Part shown: piece by piece, positions 62,941 through 64,000 of the stretch
How the letters are laid out: every line of letters starts with the position of its first letter
Position numbering within the stretch: the first letter of the stretch is position 1
Source: Sacculina carcini
Lineage: Eukaryota > Arthropoda > Thecostraca > Sacculinidae
NCBI GenBank assembly: GCA_916048095.2
Contig: OU696576.1
Location: 5,499,664 to 5,563,663 of the forward strand
Direction of reading: 5' to 3'
DNA length: 64,000 bases
Program-made: the position numbers and the translations under genes
Notes under the pieces: generated by a model
What the model saw: the letters and a program-made list of their open reading frames with translations, nothing else
The model's database searches: none
Told to the model about the DNA's origin: nothing

Positions 62941-63017
62941 CGCCGTAACAAACGAAGGCGCAAAAATTTGAAATGTTGTGGGTGTTTTCATGACAAATGC
63001 TGAAATGTTGTTGGTGT

Positions 63018-63035
63018 ATGATAGCCAGCAGCTGA
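63018..63035 (+). promoter_or_regulatory. Short upstream reading frame overlapping the chosen start codon
   Basis: ATG ATA GCC AGC AGC TGA is followed by the main ATG in the overlap TGATG. If the mRNA begins upstream, this five-codon frame could affect initiation by termination-reinitiation. A second short frame (62973-62993) ends overlapping another ATG at 62990 that is in frame with the gene. This is inference from sequence only. Confidence 0.35.
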
Positions 63036-64000
63036 TGGCGTCGCGAAACGACGATGAATTGCTAAGTCTCGTCGAGGAGTCTCTGGCAACGTTTTTGAGC
63101 CAGCAAATACCGTCGACCCGGCTTGAGTAAGTGCTATAACGGCCGCATGTTTCTTCCGGATGTTTGCTTTTTGTGCTTTTATGCAACTAATTGCAAAAGA
63201 TGATGCGGTATTGTGTGTGCTTTTGTTTGAATATAGTCGTGATACGAAGAGATTGCAATGTAACAAAGGACTTGCAGAACGATGATACTTTATCTTAAAC
63301 AGGTGGAATTGTATTTTCGTTTTGGATCAACTATGAAAGACTTGTCAAATACATTTCTGGATGCTACCTGAATTTACAGAAATCTGCTTGCACTGGTGCG
63401 TTCTCTCCTTGACGACCTGTTTTCGTAGTGACTCTGCGGCTGAATTTGTCACGTTGTCAGCAGTGGGTGAGCTGTGTGTTCTGTGTTGTGTCAGATCTGT
63501 GGACGCGATAATGCTGCGCTATATCGTTAACGTGCTCGAGGAGGTTGTGTCCGACGAGGACGTATTTGACGTGGACAGCTTCTGCGAGACAATGGCTGCC
63601 TACTTTCCAGAATTCAGCCGGCTGCAGCACACCACGGTTCACAAGTGGATGCTCAATCTAGCCACCGACATCTCGGAAAAACGTCTAGGTGTGATATTTG
63701 AGTGTTTTTATCGATGTTGTTATCAGGCTGTGGTGTGTGTTCCTTTGAGAAAATTTCCACTTACGTTTGTGGACATATTTTCATAATGTGTCCGACACTG
63801 TATGAGGTGTACTGTATTGACTGTACACTATCAACTGCTATACATTCAATGTCGCACATACCTCATTCACATGTGCACACCTCATACTACGGTTGGAAGC
63901 CATTGTGCTCGTCAGTATAGTATAATGAACTGTGTGGCTTGCACTGGCATTTCATTTTCTCTCCAGCTGCATATGACGTGAATGATGTAGCATACAACCC
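63035..64000 (+). CDS. CUEDC2: CUE domain-containing protein 2 homologue, exons 1-3 (3' partial)
   Basis: Exon 1 is 63035-63126 (donor GA|GTAAGT). Exon 2 is 63495-63688 (acceptor GTGTCAG, donor TAG|GTGTGA). Exon 3 starts at 63967 after a pyrimidine-rich TTTTCTCTCCAG and is open to the window end. The introns are 368 and 278 bp and all phases agree. The joined protein starts MASRNDDELLSLVEESLATF. The stretch LESVDAIMLRYIVNVLEEV aligns without gaps to LSGLDEVIFSYVLGVLEDL of human CUEDC2, and FDVDSFCETMAAYFPEF aligns to FDMEAFTEMMEAYVPGF. In vertebrates CUEDC2 is a ubiquitin-binding adaptor acting in NF-kappaB and cell-cycle control; only its N-terminal helical region is here, and the CUE domain would lie downstream. 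In-frame ATGs at 62990 and 63005 could add 10-15 residues. I prefer 63035 because it fits the family's short N-terminus. The symbol is assigned by homology. Confidence 0.85.

Noticed and set aside
62857-63266. Minus-strand frames opposite CUEDC2 exon 1
   Set aside because: They are antisense shadows of exon 1 and of the AT/AC microsatellite (IYIYIY runs), with no domain.
63361-63786. A single-exon 141-codon protein around CUEDC2 exon 2
   Set aside because: Its first 45 or so residues are intron 1 sequence and its last 35 are intron 2 sequence. Only the middle part, bounded by good splice sites, matches the family.

Overview
The window is a stretch of eukaryotic nuclear DNA, almost certainly from an invertebrate animal. 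About 88% of it (1-56063) is one very AT-rich tandem array with no protein gene that I can support. The rest (56064-64000) is ordinary repeat-rich intergenic DNA leading into the 5' end of one host gene, a CUEDC2 (CUE domain containing 2) homologue on the + strand that runs off the right edge. The metazoan call rests on CUEDC2, on L2-like and CR1-like LINE fragments and on a tRNA-derived SINE. GGTTAGG/GGTTGGG-rich tracts at 56404-56462 and in the loop of a foldback element weakly favour an arthropod; I cannot name the species.

Array, 1-56063. Fourteen head-to-tail units share the same phase. Eight are standard units of 3691-3693 bp. The others are 2820, 5012, 5012, 4940 and 6370 bp, plus a final partial unit of about 2375 bp. 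A standard unit is composite: A1 - E - C1 - linker - C2 - C3 - C4/D - A4 - B1 - A3 - B2 - A2. The A and B modules each open with a GC-rich box, consensus AAACCCGCCCGTCGTGCGGA, seen about 100 times in the array. The C modules are about 340-bp repeats that look like diverged dimers. The D tail ends in a CACA/CAGA simple repeat followed by TTTTATATATATAGAT. Length variants are explained by loss or gain of whole modules. Variant bases are shuffled among units (all four combinations of two markers occur), adjacent units share private variants, and one unit carries a patch matching a distant diverged unit. These are marks of unequal exchange and gene conversion.

Array edge and flank, 56064-57674. 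The array stops at the end of a D tail and meets a GC-rich box in reverse orientation. Dispersed relatives of module A plus the B head (minus strand) and of the C4/D tail (plus strand) follow at 56971-57674, so the array appears to be built from elements that also exist dispersed. Between them sit a possible hAT end and a tRNA-derived SINE with a perfect 12-bp target-site duplication.

Intergenic DNA, 57675-62940. This holds a solo arm and a complete 535-bp copy of a long-armed foldback element, a 22-bp minisatellite, a CR1-like LINE 3' fragment on the minus strand, an L2-like LINE 3' fragment on the plus strand and an (AC)n(AT)n microsatellite.

Host gene, 63035 to the right edge. Exons 1 and 2 of CUEDC2 and the start of exon 3 can be delimited by reading frame, splice sites and gap-free similarity to the N-terminus of vertebrate CUEDC2.
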